The notes: a model not told the origin generated them from the sequence alone. DNA of 64,000 bases from Leeia speluncae (GCF_020564625.1 NZ_JAJBZT010000006.1:124001-188000), one strand, 5' to 3'. Positions 30,694 to 41,025 are shown, numbered from the stretch's first letter. Translations and numbers: made by a program.

Positions 30694-31488
30694 TTAAATC
30701 GCTTGGTATTCGCCATAGCCATCTGGCCAATGGGTAAGCACATCGTATCCAGTCTCAGTCACTGTGACCATGTGTTCCCACTGTGCAGAAAGCGAGTGGT
30801 CTTTCGTTACGACTGTCCAACCATCTGGTAGATTTTTGATATGTGGTTTACCCGCGTTAATCATTGGTTCGATGGTAAACAACATGCCTGGCTCTAGCAC
30901 AAGGCCTTCACCTTTTTTGCCATAGTGCAATACTTGCGGATTGTCGTGATAAATCTGGCCAATGCCATGCCCACAATATTCACGTACAACGCTAAACCCT
31001 TCGCGATGTGCAACGGTTTGAATTGCATGGCCAATATCACCTAGTGTTGCACCCGGTTTTACCGCCTGAATACCAGCAACCATGGCTTCGTAAGTGGTTT
31101 TTACTAGGCGCTTGGCCAAAATGCTGCTTTCACCAACAAAGTACATACGGCTGGTATCACCAAACCAGCCATCTTTAATAATGGCCACGTCAATATTGAC
31201 AATGTCACCATTTTTTAACGGTTTGTCTGATGGAATACCGTGGCAAATCACATGGTTAACCGAGCTACAAATGGTTTTTGGATAACCGTGGTAGCCGATA
31301 TTCGCAGGGATTACTTTTAATTCGTTAACGATGTAGTCATGGCAAAGTTGATCAAGCTCATTGGTGGTGACACCTGGTTTTACATGTTCTTGAATCATTT
31401 CTAGCACTTTGGCGGCTAGGGCACCGGCTTCGCGTGCTTTTTCAATATCTGCTGGCGTATTAATTTTTACTTTTTGTTTGCTGTTCAT
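30694..31488 (-). CDS. map: Methionine aminopeptidase, type I
   Basis: A 264-residue cytosolic metalloprotease that removes the N-terminal methionine of new proteins. The five metal ligands are in place: Asp100 (NIDVAIIKDGWFGD), Asp111, His174 (EYCGHGIGQIYH), Glu207 (FTIEPMINAG) and the Glu near the C-terminus (QWEHMVTVTE). The length is normal. It overlaps the upstream ParD-like gene by four bases (ATGA), so both are translated from one mRNA. The usual housekeeping map lies next to rpsB; this copy with a ParD-like partner is probably a second, paralogous enzyme. Confidence 0.93.
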   Translation of the reverse strand: MNSKQKVKINTPADIEKAREAGALAAKVLEMIQEHVKPGVTTNELDQLCHDYIVNELKVIPANIGYHGYPKTICSSVNHVICHGIPSDKPLKNGDIVNIDVAIIKDGWFGDTSRMYFVGESSILAKRLVKTTYEAMVAGIQAVKPGATLGDIGHAIQTVAHREGFSVVREYCGHGIGQIYHDNPQVLHYGKKGEGLVLEPGMLFTIEPMINAGKPHIKNLPDGWTVVTKDHSLSAQWEHMVTVTETGYDVLTHWPDGYGEYQAI

Positions 31489-31706
31489 GAGGCTTTCTCT
31501 ACAAACTGCAATTTTGCAGTTTCGGTTTGATATTCGGTATTAATGAGCATTCGGCAAATTTCGTGGTATTGCAAATGGGGATTTAGCTCCGCCAACATGC
31601 CAATACGCAACCAATGCTCTGCTTGAGAGTTAATCGAGCGGCTAAGCGCGGTGCTAGTCACGCGCAGGTGCTCATGCATCTCTTCAGAAATCTTTACGAT
31701 ACCCAA
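31485..31706 (-). CDS. ParD-like antitoxin-type protein linked to map
   Basis: 73 residues from TTG 31706 with AGGAAA upstream. The sequence (GIVKISEEMHEHLRVTSTALSRSINSQAEHWLRIGMLAELNP) is a ribbon-helix-helix type fold as in ParD-like proteins. No ParE-like toxin is next to it; instead the methionine aminopeptidase gene overlaps its end. This pairing occurs in other proteobacteria. Its role may be autoregulation of the operon. Confidence 0.75.
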   Translation of the reverse strand: MGIVKISEEMHEHLRVTSTALSRSINSQAEHWLRIGMLAELNPHLQYHEICRMLINTEYQTETAKLQFVEKAS

Positions 31707-31917
31707 AAGAATTTCCTAATCTGAGTGTTATACGAAATATATATGGTCTATATACTTTCTAAATGATAGTCCATCTCATTCCGTTTTAAAAGAAAGACTT
31801 TTGCAATTTGCTGCCTACCCAGCAAAACCAAGGCTGGGTGTAGTCTATTTGTCATAAAGTCCGTAAGATAGTTGCTCTTGATGTGCGATCACTTTTAACT
31901 TCTTCACAGGATCTCTT

Positions 31918-33069
31918 ATGGTGCAGCTGGTTTCTAAGTTACCCGAAGTGGGAACAACCATTTTTACGGTGATGAGCCAATTGGCAAATCAGCACCAAGC
32001 GATTAATTTATCCCAAGGTTTTCCTGATTATCCTTGTCACCCAAATCTCACTGCCGCGTTAGCAGAGGCTACTAACGCTGGTCATAACCAATACGCGCCG
32101 ATGACTGGTGTGCCCGTATTACGGGCAGCCATTAGCCAGAAATTATCGCTTCAGCACGGTATTAGTGTGAATCCGGATACCGAAATAACGATTACTGCAG
32201 GGGCAACACAGGCAATCTTTACGGTCATTGCGACTGTCTTACACGCGGGTGATGAAGCCATCATTATTGAACCCGCTTACGATAGCTATGCTCCAGCAGT
32301 GATTGCTCAAGGGGCGGTGGTGAAACGCGTAGAATTATCTGCACCGAGTTATCAGATTGATTGGTCATTGGTAGAACAGTCTATCTCTAACAAGACGAAG
32401 CTTCTCATCATCAATAACCCAAATAATCCGGCAACGACCAATTTTTCTAGTGAGGATCTCAATCAGCTAGCGATGATTGCAGAAAAGCACGATTTATTAG
32501 TATTAGCCGATGAGGTGTACGAACACTTGGTGCATGATGATGCGAAACATCATAGCGTGCTAAGTCATGAGGCATTAAGAAGCAGAAGTTTTGCCATCTA
32601 TTCGTTTGGAAAGACTTTTCATGCGACAGGTTGGAAGATGGGCTATTGTGTTGCACCGGCTGCATTAATGGCTGAATTTAGAAAGATTCACCAGTATCTA
32701 GTATTTTCGGTGCATACGCCTAGCCAATATGCATTAGCGAAGCATCTTGAAGAACCTGCGCATTGGAAAGGTTTAGCTAGCTTCTTTGCTGAAAGAAGAC
32801 GCCTACTTGCTGATGGTTTAAACAAAGCAGGGTTTGAGTTAATCCCAGGGCAGGGGACATATTTCCAATTGGCTAAGTACACTCAGATTCAACCTCAGAT
32901 GTCGGATGTGGCATTTTCTGAGTGGCTAACGAAAGAGATTGGCGTGGCGTGTATTCCTATTTCTGCGTTTTATGCGAGCGGGAAAGATGATCAGGTGGTT
33001 CGTTTTTGCTTCGCTAAAGAACTTGCTACCTTAGATAAGGCGAACGAAAGGTTATTGAAGTTGGCTTAA
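31918..33069 (+). CDS. PLP-dependent aminotransferase, YbdL/methionine aminotransferase type
   Basis: A 383-residue class I/II aminotransferase. It has INLSQGFPDYPCHP, QYAPMTGVPVLRAAI, ITITAGATQAIFTVIATVL, the NNPNNPATTNF loop, the VLADEVYEHLVHD strand with the cofactor aspartate, and SFGKTFHATGWKMGY with the Schiff-base lysine near residue 231. The FHATGWK form is typical of YbdL-like methionine (2-oxo-acid) aminotransferases; kynurenine aminotransferase-like activity is an alternative. Length is normal. A strong terminator follows. Confidence 0.85.
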   Translation: MVQLVSKLPEVGTTIFTVMSQLANQHQAINLSQGFPDYPCHPNLTAALAEATNAGHNQYAPMTGVPVLRAAISQKLSLQHGISVNPDTEITITAGATQAIFTVIATVLHAGDEAIIIEPAYDSYAPAVIAQGAVVKRVELSAPSYQIDWSLVEQSISNKTKLLIINNPNNPATTNFSSEDLNQLAMIAEKHDLLVLADEVYEHLVHDDAKHHSVLSHEALRSRSFAIYSFGKTFHATGWKMGYCVAPAALMAEFRKIHQYLVFSVHTPSQYALAKHLEEPAHWKGLASFFAERRRLLADGLNKAGFELIPGQGTYFQLAKYTQIQPQMSDVAFSEWLTKEIGVACIPISAFYASGKDDQVVRFCFAKELATLDKANERLLKLA

Positions 33070-33093
33070 ACCATATCAACGGCGATGAAAGTA

Positions 33094-33124
33094 AAAAAGG
33101 CAGATGTGGAATCTGCCTTTTTTA
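33094..33124. terminator. Terminator between aminotransferase and DHH genes
   Basis: AAAAGGCAGAT (33096-33106 region) pairs with ATCTGCCTTTT (33111-33121), serving both convergent genes. Confidence 0.8.
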
Positions 33125-33143
33125 CTTTTGTAGTGAAAGCCAA

Positions 33144-34076
33144 TTAGCCCGCCGCTTTAATGCTCTTAATTAATTCAGCGAGCGTTTGCTCAGCTTTGTC
33201 GGTATCTACTTGGCAGGTCCCCGCATTGGCATGTCCACCACCACCATAAGTAAGCATCAATTCGCCTACATTGGTCTTGCTAGAACGGTTCACAATTGAT
33301 TTACCAGTCGCAAAGACGGTGTTTTGTTTTTCACGCCCCCACATCACATGAATAGAGATATTTGTGTCTGGGTACATTGCGTAAATCAAGAAACGGTTAG
33401 CCGCATAAATGATTTCTTCGTTTCTTAAATCAAGCACCACTAGATTTTGATGAATCGTCGCACAACGTTCAATCTGTGCTTTTGCTTTGCTTTCGTGTTC
33501 ACGGAAAAGGGTAACGCGCTCTTGTACGTCTGGTAGCGCCAAGATTTCTTTGATGGTGTGATTCTTGCAATAGGCAATCAAGTCCATCATCAAGGCGTAA
33601 TTTGAAATTCTAAACTCTCTAAAACGACCAAGACCAGTTCTTGCATCCATTAGGTAGTTGAGTAAGACCCAATCATCTGGATTGAGAATTTCTTCAAGCG
33701 AGAACTGTGCAGAGTCGGCTTTATCTACCGCTTCCATCATTTCATCGCTAATGGCAGGAAAGCGCTCTTTGCCTCCGTAGTAGTTGTAAACCACACGGGC
33801 AGCAGAGGGTGCTGTCGCCTCGATAATATGGTTTTTGTTGTCACCTGTATTACGGATGGTTTCAGATAAATGGTGATCAAATGCTAAATGGGCTGCAGCA
33901 ACATAAGGCAAGTTGGTAGTGATATCACGGTCAGTAATATCAATTTTTCCATCCTGCATGTCTTTTGGGTGCACGAATAAAATGTCATCAATTAAATCAA
34001 GTTCGTTTAATAACACAGCACAAACGAGTCCATCGAAATCACTGCGAGTGACCAAGCGGAATTTCTGGTTCGACAT
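33144..34076 (-). CDS. DHH-family phosphoesterase (exopolyphosphatase-like)
   Basis: A 310-residue protein. DHH motifs include TRSDFDGLVCAVLL near the N-terminus and the name-giving AFDHHLSE near residues 66-73, with metal-binding Asp and His residues. The C-terminal DHHA1-type domain ends in LTYGGGGHANAGTCQV. The family hydrolyses nanoRNA, cyclic dinucleotides or polyphosphate; the exact substrate cannot be read from the sequence. The start has GGAG upstream. It is transcribed alone. Confidence 0.8.
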   Translation of the reverse strand: MSNQKFRLVTRSDFDGLVCAVLLNELDLIDDILFVHPKDMQDGKIDITDRDITTNLPYVAAAHLAFDHHLSETIRNTGDNKNHIIEATAPSAARVVYNYYGGKERFPAISDEMMEAVDKADSAQFSLEEILNPDDWVLLNYLMDARTGLGRFREFRISNYALMMDLIAYCKNHTIKEILALPDVQERVTLFREHESKAKAQIERCATIHQNLVVLDLRNEEIIYAANRFLIYAMYPDTNISIHVMWGREKQNTVFATGKSIVNRSSKTNVGELMLTYGGGGHANAGTCQVDTDKAEQTLAELIKSIKAAG

Positions 34077-34248
34077 AATGCGACATTCTCCGTAACAGGC
34101 AAATTAACTTAATTTATCAAATCAGTATGACAACCATTCTATGGGCTTTCAAGTGTGGTTTTCATTTTTTATTCGTTGGATGACGTTCTTATGATTAGTA
34201 TCAAAAGATACCACTAGTGAATCTATATGTTTTGATTAGCAAATAAAA

Positions 34249-34280
34249 AAGAAGCCCTTGTTTTTTCAAGGGCTTCTTTG
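34249..34280. terminator. Terminator of HDOD gene
   Basis: GAAGCCCTTG (34251-34260) pairs with CAAGGGCTTC (34267-34276), with A-run before and T-run after. Confidence 0.85.
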
Positions 34281-34302
34281 GCGGAGGCACTAACTACAAG
34301 GG

Positions 34303-35139
34303 TTAGAGTAAACCATCCATATCATGTGCCAGTGCTTTTAGATCGGATAGGGCTGCTTCAATCATGCCACTATTAAAACTAAACACTTCTGCTACGGCAG
34401 CTGGGAATTCTGTTTTCAGCTTTTCTTCGATATTCTCTTGTTCAATGCCTGTAGCCAAGAACACAGCCAAATGGGTTAGTTGAGCATACAGTGCTTCTGC
34501 TGCTTCTGGCGCAGTAGGTGTGGCATAAAGTGCAATCGCTTGCTGAATATGAAGAGGGAAGTTCCAGCGTTTGGCTAGTTCTGCGCCTACTTGCGCATGA
34601 TCAATGCCAATAGCTGCTTGTTCTAGTTTGATGCGATCTTCTAATGAACCAATACCATCTGTTTTGTGCAAGGTGGCAGATTCTTTAGGATAGGCAATGT
34701 GAATCAATAATTGACCAATACCATGCATTAAACCAGCGGTAAACGCGAGTTCTTGGTTGAGCTTTTTCGTGCCGTGTTTAGCTAACCACTTGGCAATGGC
34801 TGCGCTGTGAAGGCAATGCTTCCAGAAGGCTGCAGTATCAAAGCCCGGAATCGCATTAAACGAGCCGGTAATACCAGAGGCAATCACCAAGGTTCTTAAA
34901 CTATTAAATCCTAGAATCACTACTGCATCATCTACAGAGCCAATCGTTCGAGAGGCACCATAGTGGGCAGAGTTGGCAAGACGCAGTACTTTAGCTGTTA
35001 GCACCTGGTCTAAGGCAACTTTTTTCGCAATGGAAGAGATGTCTACATCTTCCTGATTAAAACTATCAATCAGCTCCTGAACCACTTTAGGAATGGTTGG
35101 CAGCTGATGGGTTTTTTCAAAGATGCTTGCCATATTCAT
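34303..35139 (-). CDS. HDOD domain protein
   Basis: 278 residues from ATG 35139 with GGAG eight bases upstream; 11 further upstream codons in frame are unlikely to be used. The HDOD domain spans almost the whole protein: LPTIPKVVQELIDSFNQEDVDISSIAKKVALDQVLTAKVLRLANSAHYG, then VDDAVVILGFNSLRTLVIASG, and AFTAGLMHGIGQLLIHI with HAQVGAELAKRWNFPLHIQQAI. HDOD proteins act in signalling and stress control as phosphohydrolase-like scaffolds. No GGDEF or EAL partner domain is attached. Confidence 0.88.
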   Translation of the reverse strand: MNMASIFEKTHQLPTIPKVVQELIDSFNQEDVDISSIAKKVALDQVLTAKVLRLANSAHYGASRTIGSVDDAVVILGFNSLRTLVIASGITGSFNAIPGFDTAAFWKHCLHSAAIAKWLAKHGTKKLNQELAFTAGLMHGIGQLLIHIAYPKESATLHKTDGIGSLEDRIKLEQAAIGIDHAQVGAELAKRWNFPLHIQQAIALYATPTAPEAAEALYAQLTHLAVFLATGIEQENIEEKLKTEFPAAVAEVFSFNSGMIEAALSDLKALAHDMDGLL

Positions 35140-35435
35140 GTTGGTGCACTCCGTTTTTATAAAAGTTTTCAACAGGCCCTAAGCCCATATTAGGTAGCCA
35201 ATTAGCGCTCTGCAAGGTCTTTTTTGCTTTATTTTGAGATATTTAATAAAGCATATCGCAAGCTAAGCTGGAAAGCGTTTTTAGATCAATGTGTTATGAA
35301 GCATAAATAATTGTATTTAGGGTTGCTAAGATCTTATTTCAATTGGATTGAAATTTTATGTAAGTGTAAAAAAATCATTTTCATTTGGATTCTGGAAGTA
35401 TGATATGAGCACATAACAAAAGAGGACACATCAAC

Positions 35436-36554
35436 ATGACCGTGCAAGTAGCAGAGAAGAGAACGACAAATGGCTATGTGGTTGGTTTTCTGACATTAGA
35501 TCGGCCGGAGGTATTGCACGCGTTGTCTTTTGAGATGATGCAAACTATTTCCAGCCAAATCCTGCAATGGAAAGACCGCAAAGATGTCGTCGCAGTGGTA
35601 TTAGCGTCTTCAACCGAGCGTGCTTTTTGCGCGGGTGGCGATATTCGCGAAATGTATCAACAAGTGAAGTCTTTGCCAAAAGAAGAGGCGAAGGCGTTTG
35701 CAGAAAACTATTTTGCGGTGGAGTACGGTTTAGAGTATGAATTGCATCGTTACCCAAAACCGATTATCGCGTGGGGTGGCGGTATTGTTATGGGCGGTGG
35801 TTGGGGGCTGTTTGCAGGTGCTTCACATCGAATTATTACTGAAACTAGCCGTATGGCGATGCCAGAAGTACATATTGGGCTTTATCCAGATGCTGGTGGC
35901 AGTTGGTTTCTGTCTCGCTTACCGGGAAACTTAGGCAAGTTCCTTGCCTTAACGGGCACTTCTATTTTTCCTAGAGACATCATGCGTTTAGGCATTGCAG
36001 ACTATTGTCTTGCGAATCGCCAAAAAGACGTCTGCTTAACAGATTTGCTCTCCTTGCCTTGGTCGGATAACTCCACCAGTAATCATGATCTAATCACCTT
36101 GTTAATGAATGATTTGGCGGCAGTAGAATCATTTGAATTGCCAGATGCGAATATTTTCCCGGTAAGGCAAGCAATTAGCCGGGCTTTACATGCAAAGCAA
36201 GTGACAAAAGCCGTTTCTGCGCTTTTAACCCTAAAAGGCATGACGCCTTGGTTGGATGCGGCGCTTACTCAGTTATCGAAAGGCAGCCCATTGTCGCAAC
36301 ATCTTGCTTTTGCAATGCAGGAAAAGGCAAAGCATGCTTCGTTGGCTGATTCGTTTCGCTTGGAGTGGTGGGTATCAGTCAATTGTTGCCTTTATCCGGA
36401 TTATAGTGAAGGAGTAAGGGCGCTATTAATTGATCGAGACGGCGAACCTAAATGGCAAGCATCTAGCTTGGCTGGTGTATCTACAGAAGTGCTCGATCAA
36501 TTTTTGAATCCAGATTTTTCCAACATCAACCATCCGTTAATGAATTTAAATTGA
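35436..36554 (+). CDS. Enoyl-CoA hydratase/3-hydroxyisobutyryl-CoA hydrolase-type protein
   Basis: A 372-residue crotonase-fold enzyme. The oxyanion-hole segments FCAGGDIREMYQQ and IIAWGGGIVMGGGWGLFAGASHRIITETSRMAMPEVHIGLYPDAGGSWFLSRLPG carry the catalytic Glu and Asp pattern of 3-hydroxyisobutyryl-CoA hydrolase (valine degradation). Length is that of HIBYL-CoA hydrolases rather than of plain hydratases (about 260). The C-terminal domain (SLADSFRLEWWVSVNCCLYPDYSEGVRALLIDRDGEPKW) is also typical. No other valine degradation genes are adjacent. Confidence 0.85.
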   Translation: MTVQVAEKRTTNGYVVGFLTLDRPEVLHALSFEMMQTISSQILQWKDRKDVVAVVLASSTERAFCAGGDIREMYQQVKSLPKEEAKAFAENYFAVEYGLEYELHRYPKPIIAWGGGIVMGGGWGLFAGASHRIITETSRMAMPEVHIGLYPDAGGSWFLSRLPGNLGKFLALTGTSIFPRDIMRLGIADYCLANRQKDVCLTDLLSLPWSDNSTSNHDLITLLMNDLAAVESFELPDANIFPVRQAISRALHAKQVTKAVSALLTLKGMTPWLDAALTQLSKGSPLSQHLAFAMQEKAKHASLADSFRLEWWVSVNCCLYPDYSEGVRALLIDRDGEPKWQASSLAGVSTEVLDQFLNPDFSNINHPLMNLN

Positions 36555-36686
36555 GCGTTATATTGCACATTTGAGCATTTTGTTGCACAATTTCTGTGTG
36601 GTGTTTTATTTATCTTCACAGAGTGATCGAAGATTGCAGCGAAGAACAATAGCGTTTCTAACTGCAATCCCTTGGGAGAGGGTGCA

Positions 36687-38657
36687 ATGGCAAAGCCAAT
36701 TAGTAAAGTGCTGGTAATTAATGATGAAAAAATGGTGCTGCGTAGTTTAACCAATGGGTTAAATAGTGCTGCAAAACATCTTGATAATCCATTTGGAATC
36801 ACTTTTACAGGGGCAACCACCGCCACCGAAGCACTCGACGTTTTGGCCGAAGATGGTGAAATTCAAACCGTTCTCATTGACGATAATCTCTACGCGCTAG
36901 CCAGGCAGAATGAAAACCGCCAAGCAAGTGCATTAGAGTTAGTGCATTGCATCCATGAATTACGCCCAGAAGTGGGCATTTACATCATGATTGATGAGGC
37001 TCAGCAAGACGAAGTGGTTGATGTCTTGTTTAGTGAGGCTATTGCCGGTTACTTCTATAGAGAAGAACGTGACTACCGTGGTTGGTTCCGCATTCTACAT
37101 GCGCAAATTGGTGAAAAAGCCCGCACGCCATTTTATGATGCGCTCCATAGCTATGTGCTAATGGCTAAAGATGCCTGGCATACGCCCGGGCATTCTTCTG
37201 GCGATTCGCTACGCGGCAGCCCTTGGGTGAACGATTTTCACGAATTTATGGGCGAACATATCTTCCGCGCTGATCTTTCCGTTTCTGTGGATATGCTTGA
37301 TTCCCTGCTTGATCCTAAAGGCGTGATCGAGGATGCTCAGCAACTCGCCGCCAAGGCATTTGGGGCTAAACGTACCTTTTTTGCTACCAATGGTACGTCA
37401 ACAGCTAACAAGGTAATTTTCCAGACCTTGCTGACACCTGGTGATAAGTTATTGTTGGATAGAAATTGCCATAAATCTGTTCACCATGGTGTGGTGCTAT
37501 CTGGCGCACATCCTATCTACTTAAACTCTTCCGTGAATAAGACTTACGGTGTTTTTGGCACGGTGCCTAAAGCAGCCATCTTTGATGCTATCGAAAAACA
37601 TCCTGATGCCAAAGTATTGATTTTAACTAGTTGTACCTATGATGGCCTTCGCTATGACTTGCCGCCCATTATTAAAGCTGCGCATGAAAAAGGCATTAAG
37701 GTCATTATTGATGAAGCGTGGTATGGTTGCGCCCGTTTCCACCCTGCATTTCGCCCAACTGCGCTAGAAGCAGGGGCCGATTACGCGACACAATCCACCC
37801 ACAAAGTGTTATCGGCGTTTTCTCAAGCCAGTATGATCCATGTGAATGATCCCGATTTTAACGAGCATATCTTCCGCGAGAATTTCAATATGCATGCCTC
37901 TACTAGCCCGCAGTACAGTATGTTGGCTAGTTTGGACGTAGGACGTAAACAAGCCACCATGGAGGGCTTTAAGCTTCTCAACCGCACACTGGAATTAGCT
38001 AAAGAGCTTCGCCAGAGCATTAACAGCACAGGCATATTCCGTGCGCTTGAATTAGAAGACCTTTTGCCGGACGAGGTGAAGCACGATGGCGTTCAGTTAG
38101 ACCCAACCAAAGTGACGATTGATATCTCGGGTTCTGGCTATACTACAGAAGAGTTTCAGAAAGAATTATTCCAGCGTTACAACATTCAAGTTGAAAAATC
38201 GACCTTCAATACTGTCACTTTATTGCTGACAATTGGGACAACCAGAAGTAAGGTTTCTAGGCTATATGACGCATTGATGCGGATTGCGCGGGAGAAACGT
38301 GCGCCACGTCGCCTTTACCGTGCGCCAGATATTGCCGGGTTTACCCGTCTAAAATTTCTGCCAAGAGATGCATATTATGCCGAAGGCGAGATGATGCCGA
38401 TGATTGACGAGGATGATCATCCCAATCAAGCCATGTTTGGGCGGGTTTGCGCGGATCAAATCGTTCCTTATCCACCTGGAATCCCTGCTTTAGTCCCTGG
38501 GCAAGAAATTACAGAAGAAATTTTAACCTTCTTGCTTGGGCTGATGAAAAGCCATAAGCGTACTGAAATGCACGGTGTTGTCTTTGATGGCTATGTTCCG
38601 ACCATTAGAGTATTGAAATCCGAAGAAGAATCAATAATTAAGCCCTTGGTCGAATAA
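36687..38657 (+). CDS. Orn/Lys/Arg decarboxylase, class III PLP enzyme (paralog 1)
   Basis: 656 residues from ATG 36687 behind GGGAGAGG. A receiver-like wing domain (about 1-130) precedes the PLP domain with PGHSSGDSLRGSPWVNDFHEFMGEH, FFATNGTSTANKVI, DRNCHKSVHHGVVLSGAHP, IDEAWYGCARFHP and the cofactor lysine Lys373 in STHKVLSAFSQAS. The C-terminal domain ends with PYPPGIPALVPGQEI and MHGVVFDGYVP. Biodegradative decarboxylases consume cytosolic protons and make polyamines. Specificity between lysine, ornithine and arginine is not clear. A second paralog lies at 41324-43600. Confidence 0.88.
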   Translation: MAKPISKVLVINDEKMVLRSLTNGLNSAAKHLDNPFGITFTGATTATEALDVLAEDGEIQTVLIDDNLYALARQNENRQASALELVHCIHELRPEVGIYIMIDEAQQDEVVDVLFSEAIAGYFYREERDYRGWFRILHAQIGEKARTPFYDALHSYVLMAKDAWHTPGHSSGDSLRGSPWVNDFHEFMGEHIFRADLSVSVDMLDSLLDPKGVIEDAQQLAAKAFGAKRTFFATNGTSTANKVIFQTLLTPGDKLLLDRNCHKSVHHGVVLSGAHPIYLNSSVNKTYGVFGTVPKAAIFDAIEKHPDAKVLILTSCTYDGLRYDLPPIIKAAHEKGIKVIIDEAWYGCARFHPAFRPTALEAGADYATQSTHKVLSAFSQASMIHVNDPDFNEHIFRENFNMHASTSPQYSMLASLDVGRKQATMEGFKLLNRTLELAKELRQSINSTGIFRALELEDLLPDEVKHDGVQLDPTKVTIDISGSGYTTEEFQKELFQRYNIQVEKSTFNTVTLLLTIGTTRSKVSRLYDALMRIAREKRAPRRLYRAPDIAGFTRLKFLPRDAYYAEGEMMPMIDEDDHPNQAMFGRVCADQIVPYPPGIPALVPGQEITEEILTFLLGLMKSHKRTEMHGVVFDGYVPTIRVLKSEEESIIKPLVE

Positions 38658-38735
38658 TTGCCAAAATTGGTGTAAATGATGTAACTGAAATGTAGTAAAA
38701 TATGGGTTCCCCCTAACTACATGAAGTTTAATATC

Positions 38736-40574
38736 ATGTCTCAACGTCCAACGATTGAAGTACCGTCGTTCGTTCGTCACGAACGTTTGATTCAATGGGT
38801 AGCAGAAATAGCTGCCTTAACCGAACCTGATCGTATTCACTGGGTAGATGGTTCCCAAGAAGAATACGACTCTCTCGCAAAGCAAATGGTTGAAGAAGGG
38901 CGCTTGATCCGATTAAATCCGGAACTGCGCCCTAATTCTTATCTAGCGTGGTCTGACCCTACTGATGTAGCACGTGTAGAAGACCGCACCTTTATTTGTT
39001 CTCAAGATCCTAAAGACGCTGGCCCAACCAACAATTGGACCGATCCAGCAGAAATGCGCCAAACGCTAACTGGCTTATTTAAAGGCAGTATGCGTGGCCG
39101 TACCCTGTATGTGATTCCATTTTCAATGGGCCCACTCGGTTCGCCAATTGCACACATCGGCGTAGAGTTGTCTGACAGCCCTTATGTGGTGCTAAATATG
39201 CGCATCATGACCCGTATGGGTAAAGCGGTGTATGACGTACTTGGTTCAAACGGCGAGTTTGTTCCTTGTCTGCATACCGTTGGTGCGCCATTAGAAGCAG
39301 GCCAGAAAGACGCTCGTTGGCCATGTAATGATACGAAATACATCGTACATTTCCCCGAAACGCGTGAAATCTGGTCTTATGGTTCTGGCTACGGTGGTAA
39401 TGCGCTATTAGGTAAGAAGTGTTTTGCCTTACGAATTGCGTCTACCATGGCGCGTGATGAAGGTTGGTTGGCAGAACACATGCTGATCTTGGGCGTAGAA
39501 AACCCACAAGGTGAGAAAACCTATGTCGCAGCGGCTTTCCCATCGGCTTGCGGTAAAACCAACTTTGCCATGTTAATTCCACCAAAGTCATTTAACGGTT
39601 GGAAAGTCACCACCGTTGGTGACGATATCGCATGGATTAAACCGGGGGCAGACGGCAAACTTTACGCCATTAACCCAGAATATGGCTACTTTGGTGTCGC
39701 GCCTGGTACGTCTGAAAAGACCAACTTCAACGCCATGGCAACGCTAAAAGAAAATGTGATTTTCACTAACGTGGCGTTAACAGAAGAGGGTGATGTTTGG
39801 TGGGAAGGCATGACCAAAGAGGCGCCAGCGCATCTAACCGACTGGACGGGTAAAGACTGGACACCAGGTTGCGGTCGCAAAGCGGCTCACCCAAATGCTC
39901 GCTTTACTGCCCCGGCTAGCCAGTGCCCATCAATTGATCCTGAATGGGAAAACCCAGCTGGTGTGCCAATCTCGGCATTCATCTTTGGTGGCCGCCGCGC
40001 AACGACTGTACCGCTAGTCTACAAGTCATTTAACTGGAACTTCGGCGTATACATGGCTGCCACTTTAGGTTCTGAAACCACCGCTGCAGCGGTTGGTCAG
40101 CAAGGTGTCGTGCGCCGTGATCCATTCGCGATGTTGCCATTCTGCGGTTACCACATGGGTGACTACTTCAACCACTGGTTGAAGATGGGTAGCAAAGTAG
40201 AGCACGCGCCAAATATCTTCTGCGTTAACTGGTTCCGTCTGAATGAAAAAGGCGAATTTATGTGGCCAGGTTTTGGTGACAATATGCGCGTATTGAAGTG
40301 GATTGTCGATATTTGCCAAGGCAACGTATCAGCACGCGAGACCGCGTTAGGTTGGATGCCAAAATTCGAAGATATCGATTGGACTGGCAGTGATGTCACC
40401 AAAGAACAGTTCAATGCGCTAACCGAAGTTGATGTTGCTGCTTGGCAAAAAGAACTGATTTTGCACAAAGAATGGTTTGATCAGTTGCAAGATCGACTAC
40501 CAAAAGACTTTGCATTGAAACGTGATTTGCTTGCATTATCTGTTGATAGAGAAGCAGGTCTTGCTGCCAAGTAA
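38736..40574 (+). CDS. pckG: Phosphoenolpyruvate carboxykinase (GTP)
   Basis: 612 residues from the ATG at 38736; an in-frame ATG at 38721 would add five residues and no strong ribosome site decides. GTP-PEPCK motifs: [28 protein letters not shown], the P-loop [25 protein letters not shown] with metal ligands, [15 protein letters not shown] and [25 protein letters not shown]. It converts oxaloacetate to PEP in gluconeogenesis. Its length is that of the GTP family, not the ATP family. A strong terminator follows. Confidence 0.96.
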   Translation: MSQRPTIEVPSFVRHERLIQWVAEIAALTEPDRIHWVDGSQEEYDSLAKQMVEEGRLIRLNPELRPNSYLAWSDPTDVARVEDRTFICSQDPKDAGPTNNWTDPAEMRQTLTGLFKGSMRGRTLYVIPFSMGPLGSPIAHIGVELSDSPYVVLNMRIMTRMGKAVYDVLGSNGEFVPCLHTVGAPLEAGQKDARWPCNDTKYIVHFPETREIWSYGSGYGGNALLGKKCFALRIASTMARDEGWLAEHMLILGVENPQGEKTYVAAAFPSACGKTNFAMLIPPKSFNGWKVTTVGDDIAWIKPGADGKLYAINPEYGYFGVAPGTSEKTNFNAMATLKENVIFTNVALTEEGDVWWEGMTKEAPAHLTDWTGKDWTPGCGRKAAHPNARFTAPASQCPSIDPEWENPAGVPISAFIFGGRRATTVPLVYKSFNWNFGVYMAATLGSETTAAAVGQQGVVRRDPFAMLPFCGYHMGDYFNHWLKMGSKVEHAPNIFCVNWFRLNEKGEFMWPGFGDNMRVLKWIVDICQGNVSARETALGWMPKFEDIDWTGSDVTKEQFNALTEVDVAAWQKELILHKEWFDQLQDRLPKDFALKRDLLALSVDREAGLAAK

Positions 40575-40604
40575 GGTTACCGGCAGTTGCGAAGCTTTAA
40601 AACA

Positions 40605-40634
40605 AAATCCCCAGTCTTGGCTGGGGATTTTTTT
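40605..40634. terminator. Terminator after pckG
   Basis: AAATCCCCAG (40605-40614) pairs with CTGGGGATTT (40621-40630) and is followed by Ts. Confidence 0.85.
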
Positions 40635-40646
40635 GTTCAACGAAGC

Positions 40647-40865
40647 TTAACCAACGATTGGTTGTAAGTGGTGAACAAGTTCTAAAGTACGCTCACCTCT
40701 AGGCCAACGTACTTCAGCATATTCTTCATGTACGGCAATGACCATGCCATCTGTTTGGCTTAACCAGCCATAGCTAGTCACTTTGTTTACCATCATGTCA
40801 CGACGAATAAAAGACTGGCTAGATCTTGAAAAAATATCGAGTAACCAAAAAAATGGGGTTTTCAT
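40647..40865 (-). CDS. Small conserved-looking protein, function unknown
   Basis: 72 residues from ATG 40865, which has AAAAGGA six bases upstream; an ATG two codons earlier is a poor alternative. The N-terminal 25 residues are hydrophobic and basic (KTPFFWLLDIFSRSSQSFIRRD). The remainder reads as a small beta domain (VTSYGWLSQTDGMVIAVHEEYAEVRWPRGERTLELVHHLQPIV), perhaps an SH3-like fold. It is convergent with pckG. No function is assigned. Confidence 0.5.
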   Translation of the reverse strand: MKTPFFWLLDIFSRSSQSFIRRDMMVNKVTSYGWLSQTDGMVIAVHEEYAEVRWPRGERTLELVHHLQPIVG

Positions 40866-41025
40866 TTGCATTCCTTTTCAATTCACTTGTGCTGCACTGC
40901 ATCATTGAAAAGAAGTTTAGCAAGCTAATATTACAAAGAAATGGCAAAATCTTTTGAGTTAATGAATATTTTAATAGGGTATATTTGTACAAGTACCCCT
41001 TACCTTCTCATAGGCATGATAGTAA

